The notes under the pieces: generated by a model
Told to the model about the DNA's origin: nothing
Databases searched by the model: none
Seen by the model: the letters and a program-made list of their open reading frames with translations, nothing else
Program-made: the position numbers and the translations under genes
DNA from: Brassica napus
Lineage: Eukaryota > Streptophyta > Magnoliopsida > Brassicales > Brassicaceae
Reading direction: 5' to 3'
DNA length: 64,000 bases
Assembly (NCBI RefSeq): GCF_020379485.1
Contig: NC_063448.1
Coordinates: 43,719,218 to 43,783,217 of the forward strand
In this document: positions 11,201 to 21,859 of the stretch, in pieces
Layout of the letters: the number at the start of each line of letters is the position of its first letter
Position numbering within the stretch: position 1 is the stretch's first letter

Positions 11201-11304
11201 TAGGACTCTAAATTAATAGAGTAGATAATAAGATAATTCCTGCGTTATAAATGACTTGTATTTTTTTTTTTTTTTTTTGCATTAGTAACTTTCACTTGGT
11301 AACA

Positions 11305-12011
11305 TCTATATTATTAAAAGAGAAGTACCTATTTGAAAATGTTCTTATTTCATTAATTAAACTCCCTATTTTTTTGCTTGTCTTTTTCAGTTGCATTTAT
11401 GAAATATCCTAAAACGAATAAAACTGCCTAATTTATTACTTGTCTTTTCAGTTACATTAATGAAATATGCTTAAATGAATTTAAACTTCCTATTTTATTG
11501 TTTGTCTTTTTCAGTTACCTTAATGATAATCACATGGGCTTTCTTAATAAGGTCTTTTAACATAATTGGGTTATGGACATTTAATTTTTATCTTTATCTC
11601 AAAACAAAAAATATAAATAATTTATTATTAATAAAACATCTAAAATTATTTACATAAATCAGTTGTTTTATATGTTAAATTCTTCATATAAGTTAAAAAA
11701 ATCGTTGTATTTTTTTTTAATATGTATAAATAATTTACAATCTTTTATGTCATACTAAGTCATTATATAATATTTCTTCATATTTTACATTCATAACCAT
11801 TGTTTTTATATATCGTATACAATTCTCTAATTACGTGCATATGTTCAATTTGTTTATATGATATCATCGACTATTCGTCATAAATCAATGGTTTAAGACC
11901 TCAAAAAAATAATTTACTTAGTGAATATAATACATTAAATAGTACAAATACATCATTTAGTTAATTAAATAATCAAAAACCGTAAATTCATATCCGCGCA
12001 TCAGGATCTAG
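11305..12011 (+). mobile_element. short non-autonomous Helitron
   Basis: The 5' end TCTATATTATTAAAAGAGAAGT follows an A at 11304. The 3' end has a GC-rich CCGCGCATCAGGATCTAG ending at 12011, followed by a T. This is the A|T insertion, 5'-TC and CTAG-3' layout of Arabidopsis-type Helitrons. There is no target duplication and no coding content. The hairpin before CTAG is weak. Confidence 0.6.
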
Positions 12012-12251
12012 TTCAACAATTACAATTTGTGTTTGTAGTTGAGTGAGTAGAAAGCCCAAAACCCAAATTCCATAGGAATTGAAATTAGTCAAACTAAAAG
12101 GAAAAAAGAGTATAACAGTCAATTAGAAGATTTTTTGGACGCGCTCCTGAATAAATGAAAACGCGGATAAAGTAAAAGGGCATAATGGTGAATCAGGTAG
12201 TTTGCACTTTCCTTTTTTCCTAGTGAGTCTCTCTCTAGTCTCTCCGCCCTC

Positions 12252-12258
12252 TATAAAT
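12252..12258 (+). promoter_or_regulatory. putative TATA box of the HAD phosphatase gene
   Basis: TATAAAT lies 168-174 bp upstream of the ATG at 12426, after a CT-rich stretch. It is the only good TATA match close to the gene. Confidence 0.5.
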
Positions 12259-12425
12259 TACAACACCTGTTCTGTGTTCATCCCATGACCACTTGCTTCG
12301 ACACTCTCCTCTCCAGCCTTCTCTTACAAAAAAACTAGGGTTTTTTATTGTTGTTGTCCTTGCTCGATTCCACGATTCTCTGATCAATCCTCTCTGTTAT
12401 TCTCAACCTAATCAGAGAAAAAACC

Positions 12426-13328
12426 ATGTCTATACTCGAAACTCTGTCTCTCGAACCAAACCCCAAAAGACAGAAGATCGAACCGGTGCCCTACGACTCC
12501 TTGTCTTCTACCACATGTCTTCACTCGTTCGCTTGTCACGGAGTCTGCACAGCCTGCAATTCAATGGTCGAAAAACGCCACTTCAGATCATTCCACTATT
12601 TCTCCGACGGTCTACAGATACGCCACGAGGCCTTGGCCTTAGCAAAACGTCTCACAACTAAGTTCTATTGTACGGGCGAGAAGAAACTCCACTTAGTCCT
12701 TGATTTAGACCATACCCTTGTCCACACCACAAGTGTCCCATCTCTCACCGAAGCGGAGAAGTATCTTATCCAAGAAGCTGGTTCAAGGCACGATCTCTGG
12801 ATGTTGAAATCCGACCAAGATCCCGTCGAACGCTTGATAAAGCTACGTCCTTTTGTCCACGATTTCTTGGAAGAAGCACACAAGATGTTCAAAATGTATG
12901 TTTACACAAAGGGTAACCGCTATTACGCTGAATCCGTCTTGGAGATGATCGATCCGAGGCGAATCTATTTCGGTAGGAGAGTGATCACGAGGGAGGAGAG
13001 TCCTTACTTGAAGACGCTTGATTTGGTTTTGGCTGATGAGCGTGGTGTGGTGATTGTGGATGATAGACGTGATGTGTGGCCTGATCACAAGAGTAACTTG
13101 GTTGAGATTAGCAGTTACGAGTATTTCAGGATGAGCAATGGCCAGTGTTCAAAGCCATACTCTGAGGAGAGGCTAGATGAAAGTGAATGCAACGGTGGGT
13201 TGGTTAATGTTTTGAGGTTATTAAAGGAAGTTCACTGTGGATTCTTTAGAGTCAAAGAAGACTTGGAGTCAAAAGACGTGAGGTTGCTCCTACAAGAGAT
13301 TGAATTCAATCGTGGTGTACTATACTAA
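12426..13328 (+). CDS. HAD-superfamily FCP1-like phosphatase (CPL4-related, without BRCT domain)
   Basis: A single-exon gene of 300 residues. The catalytic signature DLDHTLVHT is at residues 93-101, with the two aspartates D93 and D95 expected to form and resolve the phospho-aspartate. Downstream are VYTKGN (159-164) and the acidic motif [11 protein letters not shown] (208-218), in FCP1/SCP order. An N-terminal Cys/His-rich segment (31-44) resembles that of plant RNA polymerase II CTD phosphatase-like 4. The C-terminal BRCT domain of true CPL4/FCP1 is absent. Brassicaceae genomes hold a family of such short relatives, and one (At3g19600, from memory) neighbours AZF2, as here. The likely role is a nuclear protein phosphatase, but activity on the polymerase tail is only inferred. 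The ATG chosen keeps the conserved start of the family. Confidence 0.85.
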   Translation: MSILETLSLEPNPKRQKIEPVPYDSLSSTTCLHSFACHGVCTACNSMVEKRHFRSFHYFSDGLQIRHEALALAKRLTTKFYCTGEKKLHLVLDLDHTLVHTTSVPSLTEAEKYLIQEAGSRHDLWMLKSDQDPVERLIKLRPFVHDFLEEAHKMFKMYVYTKGNRYYAESVLEMIDPRRIYFGRRVITREESPYLKTLDLVLADERGVVIVDDRRDVWPDHKSNLVEISSYEYFRMSNGQCSKPYSEERLDESECNGGLVNVLRLLKEVHCGFFRVKEDLESKDVRLLLQEIEFNRGVLY

Positions 13329-15206
13329 GAATCTTTTATTCTGTAGTAACTTCATTTAAGCAATGTAACTCTGTGATCAAAGGAGTGTCTCTGCATTTGA
13401 GGCAAGTTCAGAGAGGTTTCTCTCTGGATTTGAAGGACCTTGGCGTTAGGGTTCATAGACTTCCCATCTTGGTATTGTTACGGTTCATACGATAAGCAAT
13501 AAGATCGTCTTTTTCATCTTAGAGTCTTATCACAATTGAAGGAAGGTTATTCAGAAAAGCTTTGATAACAATATAACAAACTGCACTCAAAATGTAAATT
13601 AGCGGACTAAAATATGAAAATAATTAAAAATTAATCCAAGATTATAACCATGTCATAAGAAATTTATTTCTACTAGTTTTTTCAAGAGACTATTTCTCTT
13701 ACAAAAACAAAAAGAAGACACTAAAAGTCAGGGTCAAAGCTGGACCATTAAATGTCTTATAATAGCTTCACATATTCTGGGGCATGGCTTTGAATGGGTT
13801 TAGTAACATTACTCTGCACATTTTTTGCAAGCAAGCAAAAGAGAAGAAGATTAGAATCAGAGAAAGCGTATTAAAATGTCTCTTCATCAATACCTGTTTG
13901 TCTGTCCAGCAAGCCGACACGTGTAAACGTCGCCACGTGACGTCTCCGCCAACGCGTTTGGATAAATCCCGTCCACTTTTTTTGCTTGTTAAGGTATAAC
14001 AACAACAAAGTGACATCGGCATACAAGTGGTTACTGAACTACCACGTGTCCTTTAAACACGCCTCGTTCTAGTTGTTCATACGGTACGCCACTCCACAAA
14101 CTTTTTCCTCACCTACACTCAACTTCACTGAAGTTAGCTCAACATTCGTTTCTTTTTCACAGAAAAAGAAAAGGAAAATTTATTTCCTTGATTATTCATT
14201 CCAGGGTTTCATTAGGCGAATATTAGTGAGCTAGCATTTCTTAAAACTTATTTGATTTTAAAAAATGCATTAATGATTACTTCCACGCGGTGAAGATTAG
14301 TAAATAATTGTGCTCATGCTGATTAGATAATGAGAAAAATCTAGAAATTTTAATAAATCCTGGAAAGATTATTACCCAAAAAACGTAATTAGGCGTGTAC
14401 GCGTTTGGTTTAAGGCGTGCCCCCACACGTCTCATGGCGCATAGCCAACACATAAGTCAGCTCAACGGGAAAGGTATAGTCCTTTTAAAAAATCTAATTT
14501 GATTTTTATATTAGCTAAAATCTCATTTATATTCGGTTTACCATTTTAATTACTTTTCTTGGTTTTTGACTTTGAACCGATCTCGAACTCGTGATGACGA
14601 GTGCCTTATTAGGTCAGCCGTGACCAAGAACCGGTACTTAACAGTAAAGTTCATCGATATTTTCCTTAGATTCTTTGGTCAATTTTAGTTTACAATCTAG
14701 ATTTTCCGAGTTTCTTAATTTAAAATGAATTTATCACAATAGTTTATTTGTATAAAAATAAACAATATACACAAATCTAAAATCTGATACGATGGTTAAT
14801 ATAAAATTTTATCCCACTGCAATTTTTGTAGCATCTTTTTATGTTATTATCTGACACATATTCAAGAGCTAACATACTTTTATGCAATAAATTGATAAAA
14901 TCCTTCTTGATATTACAATTTAATTTAAATATTGTACGGTTTATAAGAATTTCATTATATATTTACTATAGTGTTTAGGCTTCTTAAGTAACAGAGTGAG
15001 ACGATAAAGAGATAAAAATATTGACCGACTTAAGACTCGTTCGCCACGTGGTTTCCATATAAAATAGAGTCCAAATTATTTCTTTAGCACTTCACTCCAT
15101 TCTCTTCTCTCTATCTCTCTCAAGCGATAGACTCTGAAACATCTCTCAAGATTTCTGATCGAAACTCGAAGAAAGAAGACACAACACGTAAAAGATTCGT
15201 CTGATT
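13329..15206. promoter_or_regulatory. intergenic region containing the stress-type promoter of the AZF2 orthologue
   Basis: There is no gene in these 1.9 kb. Several G-box/ABRE cores CACGTG occur at 13918-13923, 13934-13939, 14043-14048 and 15045-15050. A DRE core GCCGAC at 13913-13918 overlaps the first, and TGACGTC directly follows the second. These fit the known ABA, salt and drought induction of AZF2 in Arabidopsis. The actual use of each site is inferred. I saw no remnant of a BUB3.1-like gene here. Confidence 0.55.
15058..15065 (+). promoter_or_regulatory. TATA box of the AZF2 orthologue
   Basis: TATAAAAT lies 142-149 bp upstream of the ATG at 15207, 8 bp after the proximal CACGTG core. 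A CT-repeat leader follows. Confidence 0.65.
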
Positions 15207-16007
15207 ATGGCTCTCGAAGCGATGAATTGTCCGACGAATTCTTCTTCGTTCACAGCACGGGAAGATAGAAACGAACCAACAGATGATCTTACGAACGACG
15301 CCGTTTTCATGGAGCCTTGGCTGAAACGCAAGCGCTCGAAACGCCAGCGTTCTGGCAGCCCTTCCTCCTCGCCGCCTCGTTCTCGCCCTAAATCTCAAAT
15401 TCAGGATCTTGCGGAGGAAGAGTACCTCGCTCTCTGTCTCCTCATGCTCGCCAACAACCACCACCAACCCAAGAGGCGGCCGCAAGAATCCACCACAAAG
15501 CTTTCGCACAAGTGCAGCGTTTGCGGGAAAGCGTTTCCTTCGTACCAGGCTTTAGGCGGCCACAAAGCCAGCCACCGAATAAAGCCTCCAACCACAACCG
15601 CCGACGACGATTCGACACCTCCAACCATCGCCGTCGCGCATCCGACTTCCACCGCCATCGCACCTTCCGGGAAGATCCACGAGTGTTCCATCTGCCATAA
15701 AGTGTTTCCGACGGGTCAAGCTCTCGGCGGCCACAAACGCTGTCACTACGAAGGAACCATCGGAGGCGGCGGAGGAAGCAAATCGGTTAGCCAGAGTGGA
15801 AGCGTGACGAGTACGGTTTCGGAAGAACGAAGCAACCGTGCGTTCATCGATTTAAACCTCCCGGCGTTACCGGAGCTCAGCCTTCATCATCACAATCCAG
15901 TCGTCGACGAAGAGATTCAAAGTCCGTTGACCGGTAAAAAGCCGCTTTTGTTGACCGATCACGACAAAGCCAGCATCAAGAAAGAAGATTTCTCCCTAAG
16001 AATCTAA
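15207..16007 (+). CDS. AZF2: C2H2 zinc-finger transcriptional repressor, AZF2 orthologue
   Basis: An intronless gene of 266 residues; Arabidopsis AZF2 is about 273. It has two fingers with the plant QALGGH signature: C103-C106-H119-H123 and C160-C163-H176-H180. It also has a basic nuclear signal (KRKRSKRQR, 40-48), the L-box [12 protein letters not shown] (70-81) and a [13 protein letters not shown] repression motif (215-224). The N-terminus MALEAMN, the segment [13 protein letters not shown] and the C-terminus [15 protein letters not shown] agree with my recollection of AZF2 (At3g19580) rather than AZF1, AZF3 or ZAT10. It is expected to act in the nucleus as a repressor in ABA, salt and drought responses, recruiting co-repressors through the EAR motif. 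The upstream ABRE/DRE cores agree with this. All key residues are present and the gene looks functional. Confidence 0.93.
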   Translation: MALEAMNCPTNSSSFTAREDRNEPTDDLTNDAVFMEPWLKRKRSKRQRSGSPSSSPPRSRPKSQIQDLAEEEYLALCLLMLANNHHQPKRRPQESTTKLSHKCSVCGKAFPSYQALGGHKASHRIKPPTTTADDDSTPPTIAVAHPTSTAIAPSGKIHECSICHKVFPTGQALGGHKRCHYEGTIGGGGGSKSVSQSGSVTSTVSEERSNRAFIDLNLPALPELSLHHHNPVVDEEIQSPLTGKKPLLLTDHDKASIKKEDFSLRI

Positions 16008-16617
16008 ATAATTCGTCTGTTATACTTTTTAGTTTCATTTTCATTTGTTTTGCAGATTTCTTCTTAATTCTGGGATTGGATATATTCATATATGTTAGGG
16101 ATTTGATATAAGATTTGATGAATTAATTGATTAAATCAGTTTTTGGTTTTTAAACTGTTGTTATAGCTGCTAATCTCTTGAGTCCACTCTGTAAAATATA
16201 TGACACGTGGTATTCCTTATGTGAACGCAAATTATAAATAGTTGGGTGAACGAACGAGAATCCTTCCATGTGGACTCGTTGCCTTGATTAGCATTTACCA
16301 CATGTATTATTAGTTTGGTCCATAAATAACAAATTAAACTATTTTTTTATTCTTCCGAATGGTTATTAGCCACTAAAACTATAATGTATACACCTAGTTC
16401 TTTTCTTTATTCATATTCAATCGTAATTAATTGCACATGCGTTTAGCAATTCATGCATCGTTATTTAATTTTGTTGATTACATCGAATCATAAATACGGA
16501 TGTGACCACGAATCTGTTCATTGGTTCTTAGGTATCTCCTTTACTTGCGTAACTTCCTTGGCCTCTAAACATTAATTTGAGCCTAACTTCTTTCTACTAC
16601 TTATGTTAAGACCATAA
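16008..16617. other. 3' flank of the AZF2 orthologue, no gene seen
   Basis: AT-rich sequence with a single ACACGTGG at about 16203. No coding or repeat structure was recognised. Confidence 0.6.
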
Positions 16618-16820
16618 TTAACCCGAGATTTTTAGAGCGTGGTTCTTAGCGGAAATTAAGAAATTGTTTCTTTAACTTTTAACTAAAAAAATTAAGAACC
16701 GGATCTTAAAGTCCTTATTTAAAAACCGGTTCTTAATTTTTTTAGTTAATTAAGAAACAATTTCTTAACTTCCGCTCTGAACCCTATCCTAAGAACTCCA
16801 TCCTAAGAACCCCGGGTTAA
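16618..16820. mobile_element. hairpin-like MITE with TTA/TAA ends
   Basis: The left half (from TTAACCCGAGATTTTT) and the complement of the right half (from TTAACCCGGGGTTCTT) share a long imperfect inverted repeat. It includes TTAAGAAATTGTTTCTT and ACTAAAAAAATTAAGAACCG in both arms. The whole is about 200 bp and could fold into one stem. TTA/TAA at the borders suggests the Harbinger/Tourist type. Because TTA also forms part of the termini, the target duplication cannot be separated from the repeat. Confidence 0.6.
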
Positions 16821-16866
16821 TCATGCTCTAACCCTCTGATTAATTGGTTGTTTTGTTTTGCTTTCA

Positions 16867-17474
16867 CACTACTGAAACCCCTGTTCGAGAACTCGTTATG
16901 CGCTTGTCGGGCGGTCGGGTTGGGCCTAGCGCCTAACAAGAAAATCGGAGATTAATCGGAAATTACGCGGGGCTGAATTTTTAGACTTTTATTTAATTTA
17001 TCGGTATGTATACTAGATAACTTGATAGAATTACCAAGAACCTAATGTGGTCTAGTGGCCAACGTTCTACTAATGCCCGAATTAGGGCTGGGTTCGAATC
17101 CCCCTTGCTCATTTTTGGTCATTTTTTTTAAATCCAGGTTTAATGAAGGGTAAAAATAATATTTTCCTTTCATCTTCTTCTTTTCTTGTTACCAGATCTC
17201 AAACCTTAAACATGGAGACTACCTTTTTTTTATCGTTTTTACTGTGATTTCTTCATTCTTTTGATAGATCTGTACTAATTATTGATGAATCTATGAAATA
17301 TTATTCGATTTGTAGAGTTTAAATGAAGAAAAACGAAGTTTTTCAAAAACACCCGATTTTTTGGCCGATTACAGCCTACTCCCGGCGGCTCCGGCCCGCC
17401 CCGCGACTTTCCGGCGATTACGCGGCTCTTGGCGCCGCTTTTTTGAACAAGGACTGAAACTGTATTTGCTAGTG
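16867..17474. mobile_element. uncertain insertion bounded by CACTA...TAGTG, with GC-rich internal repeats
   Basis: The left end reads CACTACTGAAACCCCTGTTC. The complement of the right end reads CACTAGCAAATACAGTTTCAG, then TTGTTC. Near both ends are AATCGG and ATTACGCGG motifs (16943-16972 and 17365-17425) in inverted orientation. This looks like a non-autonomous DNA element with a tRNA-like segment inside. The bases outside the two ends do not form a clear duplication, so the exact borders are unsure. Confidence 0.35.
17044..17110 (+). mobile_element. tRNA-like (SINE head) sequence
   Basis: TGGTCTAGTGG fits the A-box consensus, and GGTTCGAATCC at 17092-17102 is a perfect B box, 31 bp later. 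The flanks do not pair as an acceptor stem, so it is not a functional tRNA gene. A T-rich tail follows. It is likely a tRNA-derived SINE or its remnant, inside the insertion at 16867-17474. Confidence 0.5.
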
Positions 17475-18754
17475 TACGGTTTCACCTAACCCCCCTAATG
17501 AGAACCAAACACGTTATTATGTACAATAAACGTTATTAATTAATACGCTCGCAAATTCAATAGAGTCCCATAGGTAGGTCTTCCTTGATTCTATTTTTTT
17601 CAAACATACTTTATCAACCTATATTTACCGATAAAGTAACATAATTTGTTAAGTTGTAAAGTGACTCTGTCATTTTGGTATCTTACACAAAAAGAGCATC
17701 GTAAAACTATTTTTATTTAATTTTGTATATAAAGTGGGACGTTAGGAGGAAAGCGAACCCCAAGTATGGTATTAGAAGAGAAGTAAATAAAATATGTCAA
17801 TGATAAGAGTACAAAATGTAATCTAAGATTTTTAAGAAAGATACGAATAATGAAAATACTTATATAAATATCAATTAAATACATTCCATTCGTGTTTGTT
17901 TTGCATATAAACTGTGATGTTCTTGACGTGTTGCCAAAGTATAATCTTATCCAAACACATACTTAAAAACACTTTTATTTTATTTTATTGTTTTTATTAT
18001 CTGTCTAAAATTAATAATCTATAAAAATGATCACTTGGTCACCAAGTCTTGGTATCTCTGTTTGTTGTACTTACAAGGATAATGACGTCATTTGTCTGGT
18101 TCGTTAGCGCACACAAACACTGAAACACGTACTCCAAATGAATTGATGCAGCGCTAAAGGAAAAACGACAAACATTTGAAAAACGACAAGATGTCTACAC
18201 ACACAAAAGAAGTAACGATCTCGAATGGAAACTTTAAACTTCTAAAATAAAGTAAATTGAATGATCGTAGGAAACTGCGATGTTCTTCTAAATAAAATAA
18301 ATTTGAATGTGTCAATCCATAAGGAGAAGCAACACGACAAATCGGCAAATCAGTGATCAAACAGTTACTAATCAAAACAATTTCTTTTTATTTACATGTT
18401 TCTTACTTCACTAGAGAACAAATGCAAGAGATTCATTGTATACAATTAAAGCTAACAAACACCACTTTATATTCGTTCTACCTCTCTCTTATATGTCTCC
18501 AAAACAAGAAGTTACGTATAGAAACAGATACACCCACCTTGATCCGGTTTGAAAACGATAGGATCCGAGAGAGAAGGCCAAGGGAATGTAAGTATGTAAT
18601 GTAACCATTATTGGAAACCATGTTGTGGGGTGGGTTGATAATAGTCCTCAACTCATGAGGATAGATTAGTTTCTACAGTTGTGAAGTCAGGTTGGTTTAT
18701 ATCCGGCTTAGTTGTATTATGTGCGTCTTCATAACACAGTCAGGAACCTAACAC
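17475..18754. other. intergenic, nothing recognised
   Basis: No gene, repeat or RNA could be supported. Short open frames here are not coding-like. Confidence 0.6.
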
Positions 18755-19223
18755 TTTGTTAAGTACAAAAATCTCATGACAATTTTTTTTTCCAGCAGTC
18801 TCCTTCCTCTACCTCTTCTCTAACCGAACGATTTAAAAGTATGCAGAATCTCAAAAGAACCTTGAAACCACATAACATTTTCGTTTTTAGAGAAAAAGAA
18901 TAGAAAATAATAATGACATTCTATGAGCTAACACTAGCAGGAACCGTCACAAAATAATATACTAACTAGACAAAAGAAGATGAATGAAACTAAAAAAGAA
19001 ACATCTAACCAAGAAGGCATCAATGCAATTCTCAAGATCATAGCTACGTGGAGGAAGTCCAATGCAAGATTCTGTGTGATAAGCAGATCATGTGTTAACC
19101 TCCAAAGATACATGAAAACATAAAAACACTTTTAAGAAAGCTTCTCGGAGATTAGATATGTGGTTTCTAATTCTCGAGTGAAACCAACAAACGAGCCATT
19201 GAGCACTCATTTTACTTAGAAAT
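18755..19223. repeat. outer part of the duplicated F-box segment (locus 1 copy)
   Basis: The stretch at 18760-18880 (AGTACAAAAATCTC...CTCTACCTCTTCTCTAA...GCAGAATCTCAAAA) is clearly related to 35196-35330. The last bases before Copia-1 (ACAAACGAG...TTACTTAGAAAT), joined with the bases after it, match 36850-36930. So the F-box duplication unit includes this non-coding flank. Confidence 0.65.
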
Positions 19224-19838
19224 TATGACTTTTAAGGAATTTAATGAGTAATCTGAGTTTAGAAAGGATTAGAGAAGAAAATAAGAGAGAATAAGAGATT
19301 AAGAGACTGATTAGAGACAAATGGAAAATCATAGTGAAATGAGTAAGGAGAATGATTGTTTAGAACTATCTAATCTTTATTATTGTTGAGGTTACAATAT
19401 ATATAGGTCCATACACTTAGGGTTTTCGAAACATAAGGATAAGCAAGCATGCGAAGTCAAAGGAAGAGCTGATGCTTTAATTCAAACCGGCCAATGGGAG
19501 TCTTCACATGTTTGGGCATCTTTCTGATCCAAAGCAAAGATGCTCTTCCTTTCTAGCTCTTGCCAGTCTGTCCTAGCTGTCAAGCCGCGCCTTCCTTATC
19601 CATTCCAACGTTTGGATAAGGCTTTGATCGAATGTAACTTCATTACGGTACAACCGAGTTACCCGGAGAAGTTACTCGCCCACTTTCACCTTGTACGGTC
19701 GATGGTACGGCCCACCCGTCCGTACCACGCCCTATCAACTCTTCCATCCTTTCCTTCTCTTAACTCCTTTACTCTCTCATGCTCTTAACTCCTTTGTGCC
19801 TTCACCTATCTTCTCATAAGCCTCATCACATCTCAACA
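19224..19838 (-). repeat. 3' LTR of Copia-1
   Basis: The minus strand begins TGTTGAGATG and ends TCATA, so the terminus is TG...TA rather than the usual TG...CA. It is the same length as the other LTR. Directly inside it, at 19839-19853, the minus strand reads AAGCTTGAGGGGAAG, the polypurine tract. Confidence 0.9.
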
Positions 19839-19978
19839 CTTCCCCTCAAGCTTAACTTTGTGAAAGTCTAAGCTTGGATAGCCATGAGATCTTCCTCATT
19901 AAAAACCTCACCAAGGAAAACCCATTGGGACAAAACCTTGATGAGAGAAAAAGAGTAAAGACCTCACAGCTAAGGGGA

Positions 19979-21241
19979 TCAGCTCCTTCTCTTCCCAAGA
20001 TCTATGAGTCCCAATCTGATGTGAATGGACTCCATAGTCTTTTGTCTTGCTGCCTTAGTGAACACATCAGCCAACTGATCTTCACTCCTAGTGTAGCATG
20101 GCAAGATGACTCCTAGGATGATCATCTGCCTCACCTTGTGACAATCAACTTCAGTATGCTTTGTTCTCTCATGGAACACCGAGTTGGAGGCAATGTGGAT
20201 GGCAGCTTGGTAATCACAATGCATGGTCATTGGTGTGGCTTAATCAATCTCCAAATGCTTCAAGATGCCCTTGATCCACACTAGCTCGTTTGTAAGCTTC
20301 AGCATAGCTCTATACTCAACTTCTGCACTTGAACAAGACACCACCTTTTGCTTCTTGCTCTTCCAAGTAACCAAGTTGCCTCCAATGAATGTATAATAGC
20401 CGGTTGTTGATCTTCTGTCAGTCCTATCACCAGCCCAATCCGCATCACAGTACTCAACCACTTCAGTGCTTCCATTGCAGCCCATCCATACTCCTTGATC
20501 TGGTGAGCCGTTGAGATACATCAAGATCCTCTCCACCATGCGCCAATGCTGTTCCTTGGGCACTTGCATGTGTTGGCTCACCTGATTCACAGCAAAACAA
20601 ATGTCAGGTCTTGTGATGGTAAGATAAATCAATTTGCCAACTAGTTTTCTATAGAGTTTAGGATCCTGATATGGTTTGATGTCTTCAATCTCCCCCTTTC
20701 GTGGGACTTTGTAGCCATCCTCCATAGGCATCCTTGCTGTCTTGCCTCCATAAGCACCTGCACCTTTCAAGAGATCAAGTGTATACTTCCTTTGGGACAT
20801 GAACAAACCTTCCTTGGGTCTACATATCTCAATCCCAAGGAAGTATTTCATTTCTCCCAAGTCTTTAATCTCAAACATGGATTTAAGGAACTCTTTGGTT
20901 ACTTTGGTACCTTCCTTATCACTTCCTGTGATAATGATATCATCAACATACACAAGGAGTGCTATCATACCTGAGGGAGTGATGAGAGTGAAGAGAGTGT
21001 GATCTAGTTCAGACTTCTTGAAGCCTCGGCCATTCAAGGTAGTGCTAAACTTGTTGTACCAAGCTCTTGGTGATTGCTTCAATCCATAAATGGCTTTCTT
21101 CAGTCTCAACACATTTCCTTTCTTCACCAAGTGTTCCAAACCTGGTGGCGGATGCATATAGACTTCATCATCAAGCTCTCCTTGTAGAAAAACATTCTTC
21201 ACATCCATTTGCCATAAGCCCCTTCCAAGGTTCACAGCCAA
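19979..21241 (-). pseudogene. Copia-1 reverse transcriptase and RNase H part of pol, with an in-frame stop
   Basis: The RT domain has WQMDVKNVFLQGEL, AIYGLKQSPRAWY and the catalytic LLVYVDDIIITG. RNase H follows, with EYCDADWAGD and the SSAEVEYRAM signature. A TAA at 20240-20242 interrupts the frame. The last RNase H part continues in the same frame to 19979 ([12 protein letters not shown]...[10 protein letters not shown]). Upstream of 21241 the frame is lost. The protein would copy element RNA into DNA inside virus-like particles, but this copy is not intact. Confidence 0.9.
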
Positions 21242-21859
21242 GCTTAATACAATCCGGATTGTATGCAGCTTAGCTACTGGTGCAAATGTCTCAATATAAT
21301 CCTCTCCATAAGTTTGAGTGAAGCCTCTTGCAACAAGTCTTGACTTCCTTTCAATCTACCCATCAGCCTTGTATTTGATTGTGAAGATCCATTTACTAGT
21401 CACAGCTTTCTTTCCCTTAGGTAACACACTCTCATACCATGTGTCATTCTTTATCATAGCTCCTGCCTCAGCTCTTACTGATTCTTTCTATTCTTTATCC
21501 AACATTGCCTCTTCATAGCTTCTTGGAACATAACTCTCGTCCAAGTTCACCATAAAAGCACAATGCTCTTAAGGGTATTGAGCAAAGGAGCACACGACCT
21601 GAGAAGGATGCTCCACAGCCTGGGCATTGTAGTACACTCTCGTGTTTACCCAGCTAGAAGGATCCTTCTTCAGCCTTGTACTTCTCCTCAATACTGGTTG
21701 ATCTTGAACCGGTCATCTTGGACACTCGGTTCTTGTACTTCAGCCTGAGCTTCTATGTCTCCTTGGCCTTGATCACCTTGATTATGAGAGCCTGAGTCAC
21801 TCTCTTCTCCTTCTTCACTCAAGCAGGCTCTATCTTGGCCATTTTCTTGAGTTTCAGGC
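21242..21859 (-). pseudogene. decayed linker between integrase and RT of Copia-1
   Basis: The frame changes at a run of ten G (minus strand, near 21867-21876). After it an acidic Gln/Glu-rich linker frame runs to 21688. Beyond it, similarity to the start of the copia RT domain is visible only in broken frames. Confidence 0.65.

Noticed and set aside
11475..11657. 60-codon frame inside the short Helitron
   Set aside because: AT-rich chance frame; short non-autonomous Helitrons carry no genes.
17044..17110. Functional tRNA gene
   Set aside because: The B box is perfect and the A box good, but no acceptor stem pairs and the 3' side is T-rich body sequence; it fits a SINE head better.
16867..17474. 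Small non-autonomous CACTA element
   Set aside because: Both ends read CACTA inward, but the bases outside (TCA and TAC) do not form a 3-bp duplication and the terminal match beyond CACTA is poor; kept only as an uncertain insertion.
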